From the NCBI GenBank assembly GCA_009838465.1, contig VXRN01000043.1, forward strand, positions 1-41,164: a stretch of 41,164 nt of DNA. The letters are read 5' to 3'. The DNA comes from Dehalococcoidia bacterium (GTDB taxonomy: Bacteria; Chloroflexota; Dehalococcoidia; Lucifugimonadales; UBA1123). Position 1 is the first letter of the stretch. Each line of letters starts with the position of its first letter. Under the pieces are notes generated by a model that saw nothing but the letters and a program-made list of their open reading frames with translations, was not told the origin of the DNA and searched no databases. Position numbers and translations under genes: made by a program. Of this stretch, positions 34,591-41,164 are shown one piece after another.

Positions 34591-34842
34591 TTGACGACGA
34601 CCAAAGATGACATACACAGAGTAGTCGATCAACTGCCAAGTGCTCAATTCGATGCCGCTATTCAGTATCTTCGGTACTTGAGAGATTCCTCCGATCCAGT
34701 CATGCAGAATTTTGGGGATGACGGGGAGTATGACGATGATCTGTCCGCAGAAGACATATCGGCCATCGAAGAAGGCCTCGAAGACATTCGTGCGGGCAGA
34801 CTCACTCCGATTCAGGATGTGAGAAGAGAACTTGGACTGTGA
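34591..34842 (+). CDS. Antitoxin-like small protein
   Basis: 83 residues starting at TTG 34591, with GAGAGG a few bases upstream. The N-terminal helix (DIHRVVDQLPSAQFDAAIQYLRYL) followed by an acidic middle and LSAEDISAIEEGLEDIRAGR is typical of antitoxins paired with RelE/ParE toxins. It starts 11 bases after the aminotransferase. The stop TGA overlaps a GTG in the frame of the toxin remnant that follows. Confidence 0.75.
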   Translation: MTTTKDDIHRVVDQLPSAQFDAAIQYLRYLRDSSDPVMQNFGDDGEYDDDLSAEDISAIEEGLEDIRAGRLTPIQDVRRELGL

Positions 34843-35093
34843 CTCCCTAGGTTCACCTGACGAATCGCGCTCGCCGTGAATTGAGGAGAATGTCTCAGAC
34901 CGACGCAGATCGAGTCCTTAGCGCACTAGAAAGATACGCGGAAACCGGGCAGGGAGACGTGAAACCGCTCCGAGGAATGAACAATGTCAGGAGACTAAGG
35001 CATGGAGACTACCGCGTGTTCTTCGTCGTCAACCGTGTCGAACATCGGATTGAAGTCGCCTCAGTGCGCCATAGGCGGGAAGCCAATCGGTAG
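34839..35093 (+). pseudogene. RelE/ParE-like toxin with an in-frame TAG at codon 4
   Basis: From GTG 34839, which overlaps the antitoxin stop by four bases, the frame reads V-T-P-stop-V-H-L-T-N-R-A-R-R-E-L and continues to 35093 as a complete RelE-like protein: LSALERYAETGQGDVKPLRG, RRLRHGDYRVFFVVNRVEHR and VASVRHRREANR. The TAG is at 34848-34850. Restart at TTG 34881 would give 70 residues lacking the first beta strand. This looks like a nonsense mutation, or a sequencing error, in a once normal toxin. Confidence 0.7.
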
Positions 35094-35102
35094 AGGAGTC
35101 TC

Positions 35103-35468
35103 ATGTCGTGGTTCTTAGTAGCAGCGGGCGGTGCGCTCGGCGCTTTGTCGAGGTACGCGATTGATCGCGCCGTCACCGCCTACATGGGCCCCAATGTCCT
35201 CGGCATTTTCCTCATCAATATAATCGGGTCGTTTCTGCTGGGAATCTTCGTCACCGCATACGACGCGCACGACTGGCCCATGTCAACACGGCTTCTCATT
35301 GCGGTCGGCTTCTTCGGGTCTTACACCACCTTCTCGACGCTGACGGTGGCCTCCGTCCAGCTTGCGCAGGGGGGAGACATGGCGCGCGCCGCTCTCAATA
35401 TCATGGGCAGTATAGCCGTCGGACTCGTCGCGGCCTTCGCGGGAATACTCGTCGGACGTGCTCTGTGA
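35103..35468 (+). CDS. crcB: Fluoride channel Fluc/CrcB
   Basis: Dual-topology fluoride exporter. 121 residues with four membrane segments: GALGALSRYAIDRAV, the pore-lining NIIGSFLLGIF, GFFGSYTTFSTLTV (with the Phe and Thr/Ser of the pore and the central Na site region) and SIAVGLVAAFAGILVG. Only one copy is here, so a homodimer is expected. No fluoride riboswitch could fit in the nine bases before it. Confidence 0.94.
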   Translation: MSWFLVAAGGALGALSRYAIDRAVTAYMGPNVLGIFLINIIGSFLLGIFVTAYDAHDWPMSTRLLIAVGFFGSYTTFSTLTVASVQLAQGGDMARAALNIMGSIAVGLVAAFAGILVGRAL

Positions 35469-35475
35469 GAGCGGT

Positions 35476-36297
35476 CTAGCCTGCCAGAGCCTCAATGCCA
35501 CGCCATACCAGCAGAGCGCCGACCACCATCAGCACCACTCCCATACTCAGTATCAGCGTGTCGAGCCGCACGCGCCCTGTCAGCCGCGCGCCGAGATTGC
35601 TGCCGATCATCGCGGCTATTCCCATCGCTATCAGTGTAACGTAGTCCACCTCGCCGACCGCCACGTGTCCGACCCAGCCGAGCGCTCCCACAAAAAAGCC
35701 GATGAACAGGTTCGTCCCTGCCGCAATGCGCGGGTCCACCCGCAGGATACGGATCATCGCGGGCAGACGGATGCTGCCGAGTATCAGTCCCACGGCGCCG
35801 CCCAGTACGCCCACGCCGAAGCCTATACCCGCTTCCAGCGATACGCGCTTGGGTGTAAACTCGCCCTCCGCTCCTTCCAGGTCGGCGCCGAACATATGCG
35901 GCTCGCCGGAGCGTCGCTGATTCCTGATCAGTATCAGAAACTCGACGCCTTGCCAGAAAACCAGCGCCCCGGCGCCTATCAGCAGAATCCACTCCGGTGT
36001 CCACTCACTCGCGAACCCACCCAGGAACGCGCCCACGCAGGCAGGGACGCCCATGACCAGCAGGATGCGATTGTCCACACGACCCTCCCGGTAGTGACGT
36101 ATCGCGCCGCTGATAGCCGACAGAGCGGAGACGAGGATGTTCGTTCCGCCTGCTATCGGCGGCGGCATACCGATCAGCAGCATAGCGGGTAGCCTTATCG
36201 TTCCAAGCGCGAGGCCTACGAATCCGCCGAGTATCCCGACCCCGAACGATATGACGGTCAGGATCAGCAATTGCCACAACGCAAGATCGGTACTCAT
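35476..36297 (-). CDS. TauE/SafE-family membrane permease
   Basis: 273 residues with about eight membrane segments arranged as two similar halves. Both halves contain a glycine-rich motif: GFVGLALGTIRLPAMLLIG and GAVGLILGSIRLPAMIRIL, each followed by AGGTNILVS or AAGTNLFIG. The family moves anions of sulfur or organic acids across the membrane; the substrate here cannot be told. It overlaps the upstream DUF4129 gene by four bases (ATGA), so it may be co-translated with it. Confidence 0.88.
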   Translation of the reverse strand: MSTDLALWQLLILTVISFGVGILGGFVGLALGTIRLPAMLLIGMPPPIAGGTNILVSALSAISGAIRHYREGRVDNRILLVMGVPACVGAFLGGFASEWTPEWILLIGAGALVFWQGVEFLILIRNQRRSGEPHMFGADLEGAEGEFTPKRVSLEAGIGFGVGVLGGAVGLILGSIRLPAMIRILRVDPRIAAGTNLFIGFFVGALGWVGHVAVGEVDYVTLIAMGIAAMIGSNLGARLTGRVRLDTLILSMGVVLMVVGALLVWRGIEALAG

Positions 36298-37700
36298 TTT
36301 GAAGAAGCCACCTTTTCAAGAACTTCTCGCATTTCCTCGATCTGTCCGCGAGACGCTGGACGCCGCCCATAGCAGGCGCGGTTGAACGCCTCGGTAGCCA
36401 TTCGCGCGATGCGGCTTGGAAACACCCTCGCAAGCGCCGAGCGATACTCGTTCGGCGTCTGGTTGCTCGGACGCCTGAAGCCTTTCGTTTCGGCGACGGT
36501 CAGCATACCGAAGTATATTCTGAACACATCCACTATGCCCTGTTCGTCGTCCGGCAGTCTCAAACCTGCCATCCTACTCCGTCGCCTGAAGCGTTCGGGC
36601 AGCAGGTTGAACAGGAGACGCGCCATATCCAGGCCCGCATCAACGTCTTCAGCTATTGACTCGCGCTCGCCGTCGTCTTCAATCCTGCGCCAGCGCACTA
36701 TGCGCCTGAATCCCCATGCCAGAAGCGCGAGAGCAATCATAATCAGTATCGCGACTACCGTCCACTCGATCACATCGCCCCATATAGACGGCTCGGCGGA
36801 TTCTGCCCGCTCTCTCATTTCGTTGATGAAGTTACCTGGGTCGAATTCCTGCGCCGGTTGTTCCGGCGGCTCGCCAATCAGTCTTTGCAGCATTCCGAAA
36901 AGCCAGAGTACGAGATAGCCCACGACATACGCAATTGGCAGCACCACGACGTACATAAAGACCGTGACCAGTATGTCGAACAGCCAGTCCAGGGGCGTGG
37001 TTATGAAGTCTATGAACGACTTCTGGAGAACGCTGAATATCAGCCCGATCAGTACGATCCCGCCTACCACCCCGCCTATGATGCGCGTCCACCTCTGCTG
37101 TCCTCTTCTGCTGCCCGATGTGGGTAGAATGTGTCCTATGCTCAGACCTGCCAGTCCTACCGCAAAATAAGTGAACATTAGAGGGAATATGCGCAGATTG
37201 GCGGGATGGAATATGTCCACCACCGCGCCAATGGACAGCGCTATCAGACCTACTCTGAACGTCATCGAGAGGTGGTCGGTCGGAAACTCGATGGACGCCA
37301 ACCTGCCGCCCCTCCACCATAGAAAGGCGGCGCACAGCGCGGATATGATAGCTCTCGTCCGGTCGTTCGAGGTCGAATCGTCCGATATGATCACGCTCAG
37401 CCACCCCAGATCCACGCCCGGCGCGGATGAGACCAGTATGTATGTGCCGAGCAGCAGGTAGATGACGATTATGCCTGTCCCCATCTGTATTGCGTACTGC
37501 ATCCACAGTGGCATGATGATCATCAGAGTCGTGCGCGCCACCACGAAGGAGCCGCCCATCATGGCAACCGCCGCTATCCAGGGAACCGCGTTGATACCCT
37601 GAAGCAGCGCAAGGCTGAGCACGGCGATGAGAACGTAGAGCCATACGCTCTCTACTATTATGCAGGCTATCAGGATGAGCCTATCTTGGGCCGAACTCAC
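36294..37700 (-). CDS. Polytopic membrane protein with C-terminal DUF4129 domain
   Basis: 468 residues from GTG 37700. About nine membrane segments (roughly residues 9-30, 37-55, 60-88, 115-130, 150-185, 210-235, 245-285, 310-330) precede a cytoplasmic DUF4129 region ending with FRIYFGMLTVAETKGFRRP, TPNEYRSALARVFP and FNRACYGRRPASRGQIEEM. In many bacteria DUF4129 is fused to a transglutaminase-like enzyme beside moxR and DUF58; here no transglutaminase motif is seen. Overlaps the DUF58 gene by 20 bases. Confidence 0.82.
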   Translation of the reverse strand: MSSAQDRLILIACIIVESVWLYVLIAVLSLALLQGINAVPWIAAVAMMGGSFVVARTTLMIIMPLWMQYAIQMGTGIIVIYLLLGTYILVSSAPGVDLGWLSVIISDDSTSNDRTRAIISALCAAFLWWRGGRLASIEFPTDHLSMTFRVGLIALSIGAVVDIFHPANLRIFPLMFTYFAVGLAGLSIGHILPTSGSRRGQQRWTRIIGGVVGGIVLIGLIFSVLQKSFIDFITTPLDWLFDILVTVFMYVVVLPIAYVVGYLVLWLFGMLQRLIGEPPEQPAQEFDPGNFINEMRERAESAEPSIWGDVIEWTVVAILIMIALALLAWGFRRIVRWRRIEDDGERESIAEDVDAGLDMARLLFNLLPERFRRRSRMAGLRLPDDEQGIVDVFRIYFGMLTVAETKGFRRPSNQTPNEYRSALARVFPSRIARMATEAFNRACYGRRPASRGQIEEMREVLEKVASSK

Positions 37701-38916
37701 TCGCCAACTCCATGTTCTCGAAGTACCTTCTCAGATCGTGCAGTAAAACGCCCTCCGGCATATCGGGCGGGTCGGTGTCTCCGACGTAGATTACCACCAG
37801 TCGATGCCCTTTCGCCCGCAGGTCGGCTATGACCGACATCATATCCTGCGTCAGAATCGCCGCTATTACCACCAGCGTCGAACCCAGCGGGAACTGCCTC
37901 GAGTTCTGCTCTAGCTGCGGGGCCATGGGGCCGATGGCAAGCGGCCTGATAGTAGCCAGCGCCTCCAGGATTATCGTCAACTGGTCGGGATTGCTCGATG
38001 GATTCAGCCGCATCGGACGGTCGGCGAGAATCGGAGTTCCGTTCGAGAACAGCCCTACGCTGTACTGCTGCTCGGTGGCGTAGCTGGCGACCGAGGCCGC
38101 GCTCGTTATCACACGCTCCAGGTTGACAGGTGAGTAGCCCTGCCAGGTGCGTTCGGATGTCTCCACAAGCACGACTAGTATCACCGTGAACGCCGAACTC
38201 GGCTCGAACGTGCGTACCTGGAGGCTCTGCATCCGCGCTGTCGCCTTCCAGTCCACGATCTTAAGCGGGTCGCCCACCTCGTACTCGCGCAGACCCGACG
38301 GACGAGACTCGTCCTGGAATATCCTGATCCCGCCCCGCGTTTCGCCCAGCGGCCTCACCGCCGGTATGCCGAGTTCCGGTAGGGGAACCACCCTGGGATA
38401 CACCAGGAGATAGTCGCTCCTCTCCACAGGCTTGTGACTCTCGAAGAAGCCGAACAGGTCGCCGCTCTCCATCCTGGCCGGCCCTATCTTGAAAAATCCT
38501 CGCCTGTTCCCCCTGATCTTGTACTCCCAGCGGATGCGCTCGTACCATGCCAGCGAGGTGTTGTGCATGATTATCTTAGCGTTCGGACTGGAACTGACTG
38601 CCATCCTGGCATCCTTGACCTCCACCTCGTCCGGGATCTCGTCCACTACGCTCAGCTTACCCAGCGGCAGCGGCTTTCGATTCAGCACCGATATCGTCAT
38701 GTGGGTATCTTCGTCTATGAACACCCTCGGCCGCTCTATCTTCCGCTCGTAATGCACCTCTTCCAGTGAGAGCCTGTTCCAGACCCAGGACACTCCCGCC
38801 ACTATGAGGCCCATTACTCCAAGGCCGATGACGAGACTCTGCCCGGCGATGATGCCGACGATTATGAGTACCACGAACATCACTATCCATATGTCGTGCC
38901 AGACTTTGTTGAACAA
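37681..38916 (-). CDS. DUF58 domain protein
   Basis: 411 residues from TTG 38916. Two N-terminal membrane segments (about 10-28, 30-48), then an Ig-like region (LGKLSVVDEIPDEVEVKD) and the DUF58 core REYEVGDPLKIVDWKATARM, followed by a VWA-like region (TVILVVLVETSE). DUF58 proteins are usually encoded with MoxR ATPases. Starts six bases after moxR in the same frame, so translational coupling is likely. Confidence 0.9.
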   Translation of the reverse strand: MFNKVWHDIWIVMFVVLIIVGIIAGQSLVIGLGVMGLIVAGVSWVWNRLSLEEVHYERKIERPRVFIDEDTHMTISVLNRKPLPLGKLSVVDEIPDEVEVKDARMAVSSSPNAKIIMHNTSLAWYERIRWEYKIRGNRRGFFKIGPARMESGDLFGFFESHKPVERSDYLLVYPRVVPLPELGIPAVRPLGETRGGIRIFQDESRPSGLREYEVGDPLKIVDWKATARMQSLQVRTFEPSSAFTVILVVLVETSERTWQGYSPVNLERVITSAASVASYATEQQYSVGLFSNGTPILADRPMRLNPSSNPDQLTIILEALATIRPLAIGPMAPQLEQNSRQFPLGSTLVVIAAILTQDMMSVIADLRAKGHRLVVIYVGDTDPPDMPEGVLLHDLRRYFENMELASEFGPR

Positions 38917-38922
38917 TTGGGG

Positions 38923-39885
38923 CTACCTTTCGATTGGCACGGGAAGGGTGTTCAGTATTCCCGAAATCACCTGTTCGGGATTAATGCCTCGAAGCCTCGC
39001 GCCAGACGTCAGTATCAGGCGATGAGCCAATACCGGCTCCGCCATCGCCTTGACGTCGTCCGGCGTGACGAAATCCCTTCCGTCCAGCGCGGCGCGCGCC
39101 TGTGAGGTCTTGTACAGGCCCAGGGTGGCTCTGGGACTCCCGCCAAGGGCTAGAGAGTCATTGGTCCGCGTGCTCTGCCCGACCGCCACTATATAGTCGC
39201 GCACTACGTCGTCCACCCTGACGCGGGTTACGGATTCCTGCATCTCGACCAGTTCATCCTCGCTCGTAACGGCGTCCAGGTCGGGAAGGACCGTGTCCCG
39301 TTCGAACCTGAGCAATATGTCGGACTCTTCTTCCGCGCTCGGATACCCCAGCTTTATCCGCACGATGAACCTGTCTAGCTGGGCTTCCGGCAGTGGAAAC
39401 GTTCCCTCCAGTTCCACCGGATTCTGGGTCGCCATCACCAGGAACGGCTCGCGAAGGTGGCGCGTCACTCCGTCAACGGTAGTCTGCCGTTCCTGCATGG
39501 CCTCCAGCAGCGCCGACTGTGTGCGCGGCGTAGCCCGGTTAATCTCGTCCGCCAGCAGCACCTGGCTGAATATCGGTCCCGACCGGAACTCGAAGTCTCC
39601 CGACTTCTGGTTGTAGAAATTCACGCCCAGCACGTCGGTAGGCATCAGGTCCGGGGTGAACTGGATGCGGTTGAACGAGCATCCCAGAGACTGCGCCAGA
39701 GCCTTGGACATCGTCGTCTTGCCCGTGCCTGGCACATCCTCCACCAGAACGTGCCCCTTGCAGATGAGCGCGATAATCGCGAGGTCTATCACCTCCGACT
39801 TGCCCACCACTACTTTCTGAATACTCTCCCGCAGCCCGGAAGCCATCTCCTGGATCCGCGCCGCGCCGTTGTTCCCTTGTGCCAT
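38923..39885 (-). CDS. MoxR-family AAA+ ATPase
   Basis: Chaperone-like ATPase of 320 residues. Walker A VPGTGKTT (51-58), Walker B and sensor region VLLADEINRATPRTQSALLE, EAMQERQTTVDG, sensor 1 MATQNPVELEGTFPLPEAQ, and SPRATLGLYKTSQ near the C-terminus. MoxR enzymes are thought to remodel partners containing VWA domains such as DUF58. First gene of the minus-strand cluster; a TATAAT on that strand at 39973-39968 may be its -10 box. Confidence 0.94.
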   Translation of the reverse strand: MAQGNNGAARIQEMASGLRESIQKVVVGKSEVIDLAIIALICKGHVLVEDVPGTGKTTMSKALAQSLGCSFNRIQFTPDLMPTDVLGVNFYNQKSGDFEFRSGPIFSQVLLADEINRATPRTQSALLEAMQERQTTVDGVTRHLREPFLVMATQNPVELEGTFPLPEAQLDRFIVRIKLGYPSAEEESDILLRFERDTVLPDLDAVTSEDELVEMQESVTRVRVDDVVRDYIVAVGQSTRTNDSLALGGSPRATLGLYKTSQARAALDGRDFVTPDDVKAMAEPVLAHRLILTSGARLRGINPEQVISGILNTLPVPIER

Positions 39886-40000
39886 GATTCCTCGCTAGTC
39901 TGTTTAGTCGCCTGCTGTAAAATCCCATCCCCGATTGAAAGCCCCGCGCCCCCGCAGTGCCGAATAGATTATAGACTGTTCGACAGGATACTCCATAGAC

Positions 40001-40414
40001 ATGGTTGGCAAGCCGCCCGACTTCGCGCTCGAGGTGGCTTCTCCAACCACCGGCGTTAGAGACTACAAGTACAAAAGGAATCGGTACGCCGAATTCTGAA
40101 TATCCGAATACTGGCGTTTCGACCCCAGCGACGGGGAGCATCACGACGCGGCGTTAGATGGGGACCGTATGGGCATTGGCAGCTATGACCCAATTGAGAC
40201 CGAGACTATAAATGCCGATATGTTCCGCGGGCGCAGCGACGTCCTGGGTCTGGACATCTGCTGGGAGCATGGACAGCTACGCTTCTATGACCCCGCCGAA
40301 GGGCGCTACCTGATGACCTTCGACGAAGAGGCCGACGGACGCCTCGCCGCCGAAGCCGAGGTCAGGCGACTCCGCGATGAACTTTCACGCGTGCAGTCCG
40401 AATCTGAAACATAG
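40001..40414 (+). pseudogene. Uma2-family protein remnant with in-frame TGA
   Basis: From ATG 40001 the frame reads VGKPPDFALEVASPTTGVRD then YKYKRNRYAEF, hits TGA at 40097-40099, and goes on in the same frame as ISEYWRFDPSDG and, later, DVLGLDICWEHGQLRFYDP and GRYLMTFDEEADGRLAAEAE. The Uma2 pattern here is YAxxGVxEYW, so the TGA replaces an expected Gly codon (GGA). The N-terminal half of the family is missing: the frame is closed by TAG at 39965. The last 81 residues from ATG 40169 could still be made but lack the nuclease core. Confidence 0.8.
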
Positions 40415-40437
40415 AAGGTCAACAGAATCTAGACACA

Positions 40438-40469
40438 GACTGACGCAGCATGGCGCTGCGAAGTCAGTC
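40438..40469. terminator. Hairpin at the ftsH 3' end
   Basis: GACTGA (40438-40443), GCAGC (40445-40449), GCTGC (40455-40459) and TCAGTC (40464-40469) pair as an interrupted stem that overlaps the ftsH stop codon. No T-run is seen on either strand. It lies between two convergent reading frames and may mark transcript ends. Confidence 0.3.
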
Positions 40470-41164
40470 TCCGGCGGGTGACGGAGCGGGTGGGGCTGAA
40501 GACACGGGTGGTGTCGTCGGTTCGGGCGGAACAGGGTCCACGACACCGCCGTCGCTGTCCGGCTGAATGTCGTCGCCGTCGGGCGGGGTCTCCCAGAGCT
40601 TGTCCAGTTCGTCCACTTCGATGGTCTCGTTCTCTATCAGATACTCCGAAAGCTGCTTCAGCTTGGGCATATACTCGGTTATGACCTTTTGCGCGGACTG
40701 GTAGGCGTCGTCAATGATTTCGTGGACTTCCTGGTCAATGGTCTCCGCCACCTTGTCGGAGTAGTCGCGCTGCTCGGAGATCTCGCGGCCAAGGAACACC
40801 ATCTCCTCGCGCTTGCCGAACGTGCGCGGGCCGAGTTTCTCGCTCATTCCGTAGCGGGTTACCATCTGGCGGGCGATGTTGGTGGCCTGCTCGATGTCGC
40901 TTCCTGCGCCCGTGGTTATCTCATCGAATACCAGTTCCTCAGCGACCCGCCCACCCATAGCGGCGGCGAGCATATCCTTGAACTGGTCGCGAGTCCATAA
41001 GTTGCGGTCCTCTTCAGGCAGGTAGCGAGTGTGTCCGCCGCTCTGACCGCGAGCGACAATCGTTACCTTGAAAGGCTTGTCGGCGTTGGGTAGTACGTGT
41101 GCCACCAGCGCGTGTCCGGCCTCGTGGTAGGCGGTTATCTCCTTCTCTCTGTCGCTTATCACTC
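40464..41164 (-). CDS. ftsH: ATP-dependent zinc metalloprotease FtsH, C-terminal part
   Basis: Membrane AAA+ protease. The window holds the C-terminal peptidase domain of about 230 residues; the gene continues beyond the right edge. Zinc motif HEAGH in ITAYHEAGHALVAHVLP, then GGHTRYLPEEDRNL, MGGRVAEELVFDEITTGAGS (with the third zinc ligand region SDIEQATNIARQMV) and YGMSEKLGP. A Pro/Ser/Asp-rich tail of about 40 residues (ending PPAPSPAGD) follows the domain and is probably disordered. Confidence 0.95.
   Translation of the reverse strand, partial: VISDREKEITAYHEAGHALVAHVLPNADKPFKVTIVARGQSGGHTRYLPEEDRNLWTRDQFKDMLAAAMGGRVAEELVFDEITTGAGSDIEQATNIARQMVTRYGMSEKLGPRTFGKREEMVFLGREISEQRDYSDKVAETIDQEVHEIIDDAYQSAQKVITEYMPKLKQLSEYLIENETIEVDELDKLWETPPDGDDIQPDSDGGVVDPVPPEPTTPPVSSAPPAPSPAGD

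Noticed and set aside
35094..35102. Fluoride riboswitch before crcB
   Set aside because: Only nine bases separate crcB from the toxin frame and no riboswitch fold is visible in the preceding sequence.
35458..36192. Plus-strand frame of 244 codons across the TauE/SafE gene
   Set aside because: His/Gln/Arg-rich composition with no motif; it is the antisense of a clear permease gene.
34848..40099. Stop-codon reassignment as an explanation for the TAG and TGA in two genes
   Set aside because: Both codons terminate many intact genes in the window (for example TGA in rpmC, rplX and rplE, TAG in rpsL and rplN), so two decayed genes is the simpler reading.
1..41164. tRNA, rRNA, transposase, prophage or CRISPR elements
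   Set aside because: None could be supported by reading either strand; the repeats found are short intergenic palindromes without an associated enzyme in this window.

Overview
The window is bacterial and carries almost the whole str-S10-spc-alpha ribosomal supercluster on the plus strand, followed by an accessory stretch. The best reading is a Chloroflexota genome, possibly a Dehalococcoidia/SAR202-type lineage. This is inference: it rests on the long gene run adk-map-infA-rpmJ-rpsM-rpsK-rpsD-rpoA-rplQ-truA-rplM-rpsI, the S12 with an N-terminal insertion, Uma2-type remnants, plant-like leucine-rich repeats, family III CoA-transferases and the many short palindromic intergenic repeats. A marker-gene tree of these ribosomal proteins would settle it.

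Layout. 1-200: the 3' end of an unknown gene. 394-22833: one long co-directional array of translation and export genes (rpsL, rpsG, fusA, rpsJ, rplC, rplD, rplW, rplB, rpsS, rplV, rpsC, rplP, rpmC, rpsQ, rplN, rplX, rplE, rpsN, rpsH, rplF, rplR, rpsE, rpmD, rplO, secY, adk, map, infA, rpmJ, rpsM, rpsK, a polytopic membrane protein, rpsD, rpoA, rplQ, truA, rplM, rpsI). A promoter with TTGACA, a 17-base spacer and TACCAT precedes rpsL. Several gaps in the array are filled by palindromic repeats of at least three families. 22852-25734 (minus strand): a VapBC toxin-antitoxin pair with a likely operator, then prmC and prfA.

25735-34579 is an accessory metabolic and surface region: an HpcH/HpaI-type aldolase, a second VapC pair, two translationally coupled family III CoA-transferases (only one keeps the catalytic Asp), a large secreted Cache plus leucine-rich-repeat protein, and a HemL-like class III aminotransferase. 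34591-35468 holds a toxin-antitoxin pair whose RelE-like toxin has an in-frame TAG at codon 4, and a CrcB fluoride channel. 35476-39885 (minus strand) is a MoxR ATPase, DUF58, DUF4129-membrane-protein and TauE/SafE set. 40001-40414 is a Uma2-family remnant with an in-frame TGA. The window ends in the C-terminal third of FtsH.

How it works together. The first half is the growth-rate core of the cell: ribosome assembly, EF-G, IF-1, Sec translocation, N-terminal Met removal, the RNA polymerase alpha subunit and tRNA pseudouridylation, with release factor 1 and its methyltransferase close by. The second half looks like a mobile-influenced accessory region: toxin-antitoxin pairs, decayed genes, and enzymes for activating and cleaving organic acids whose substrates cannot be read from sequence. 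I see no CRISPR array, tRNA, rRNA, prophage or transposase. The most unusual points are the CoA-transferase pair with one apparently non-catalytic subunit, the membrane protein inside the alpha operon, the repeat elements inside the ribosomal operons (one with a compensatory stem change), and the two genes broken by single in-frame stops.
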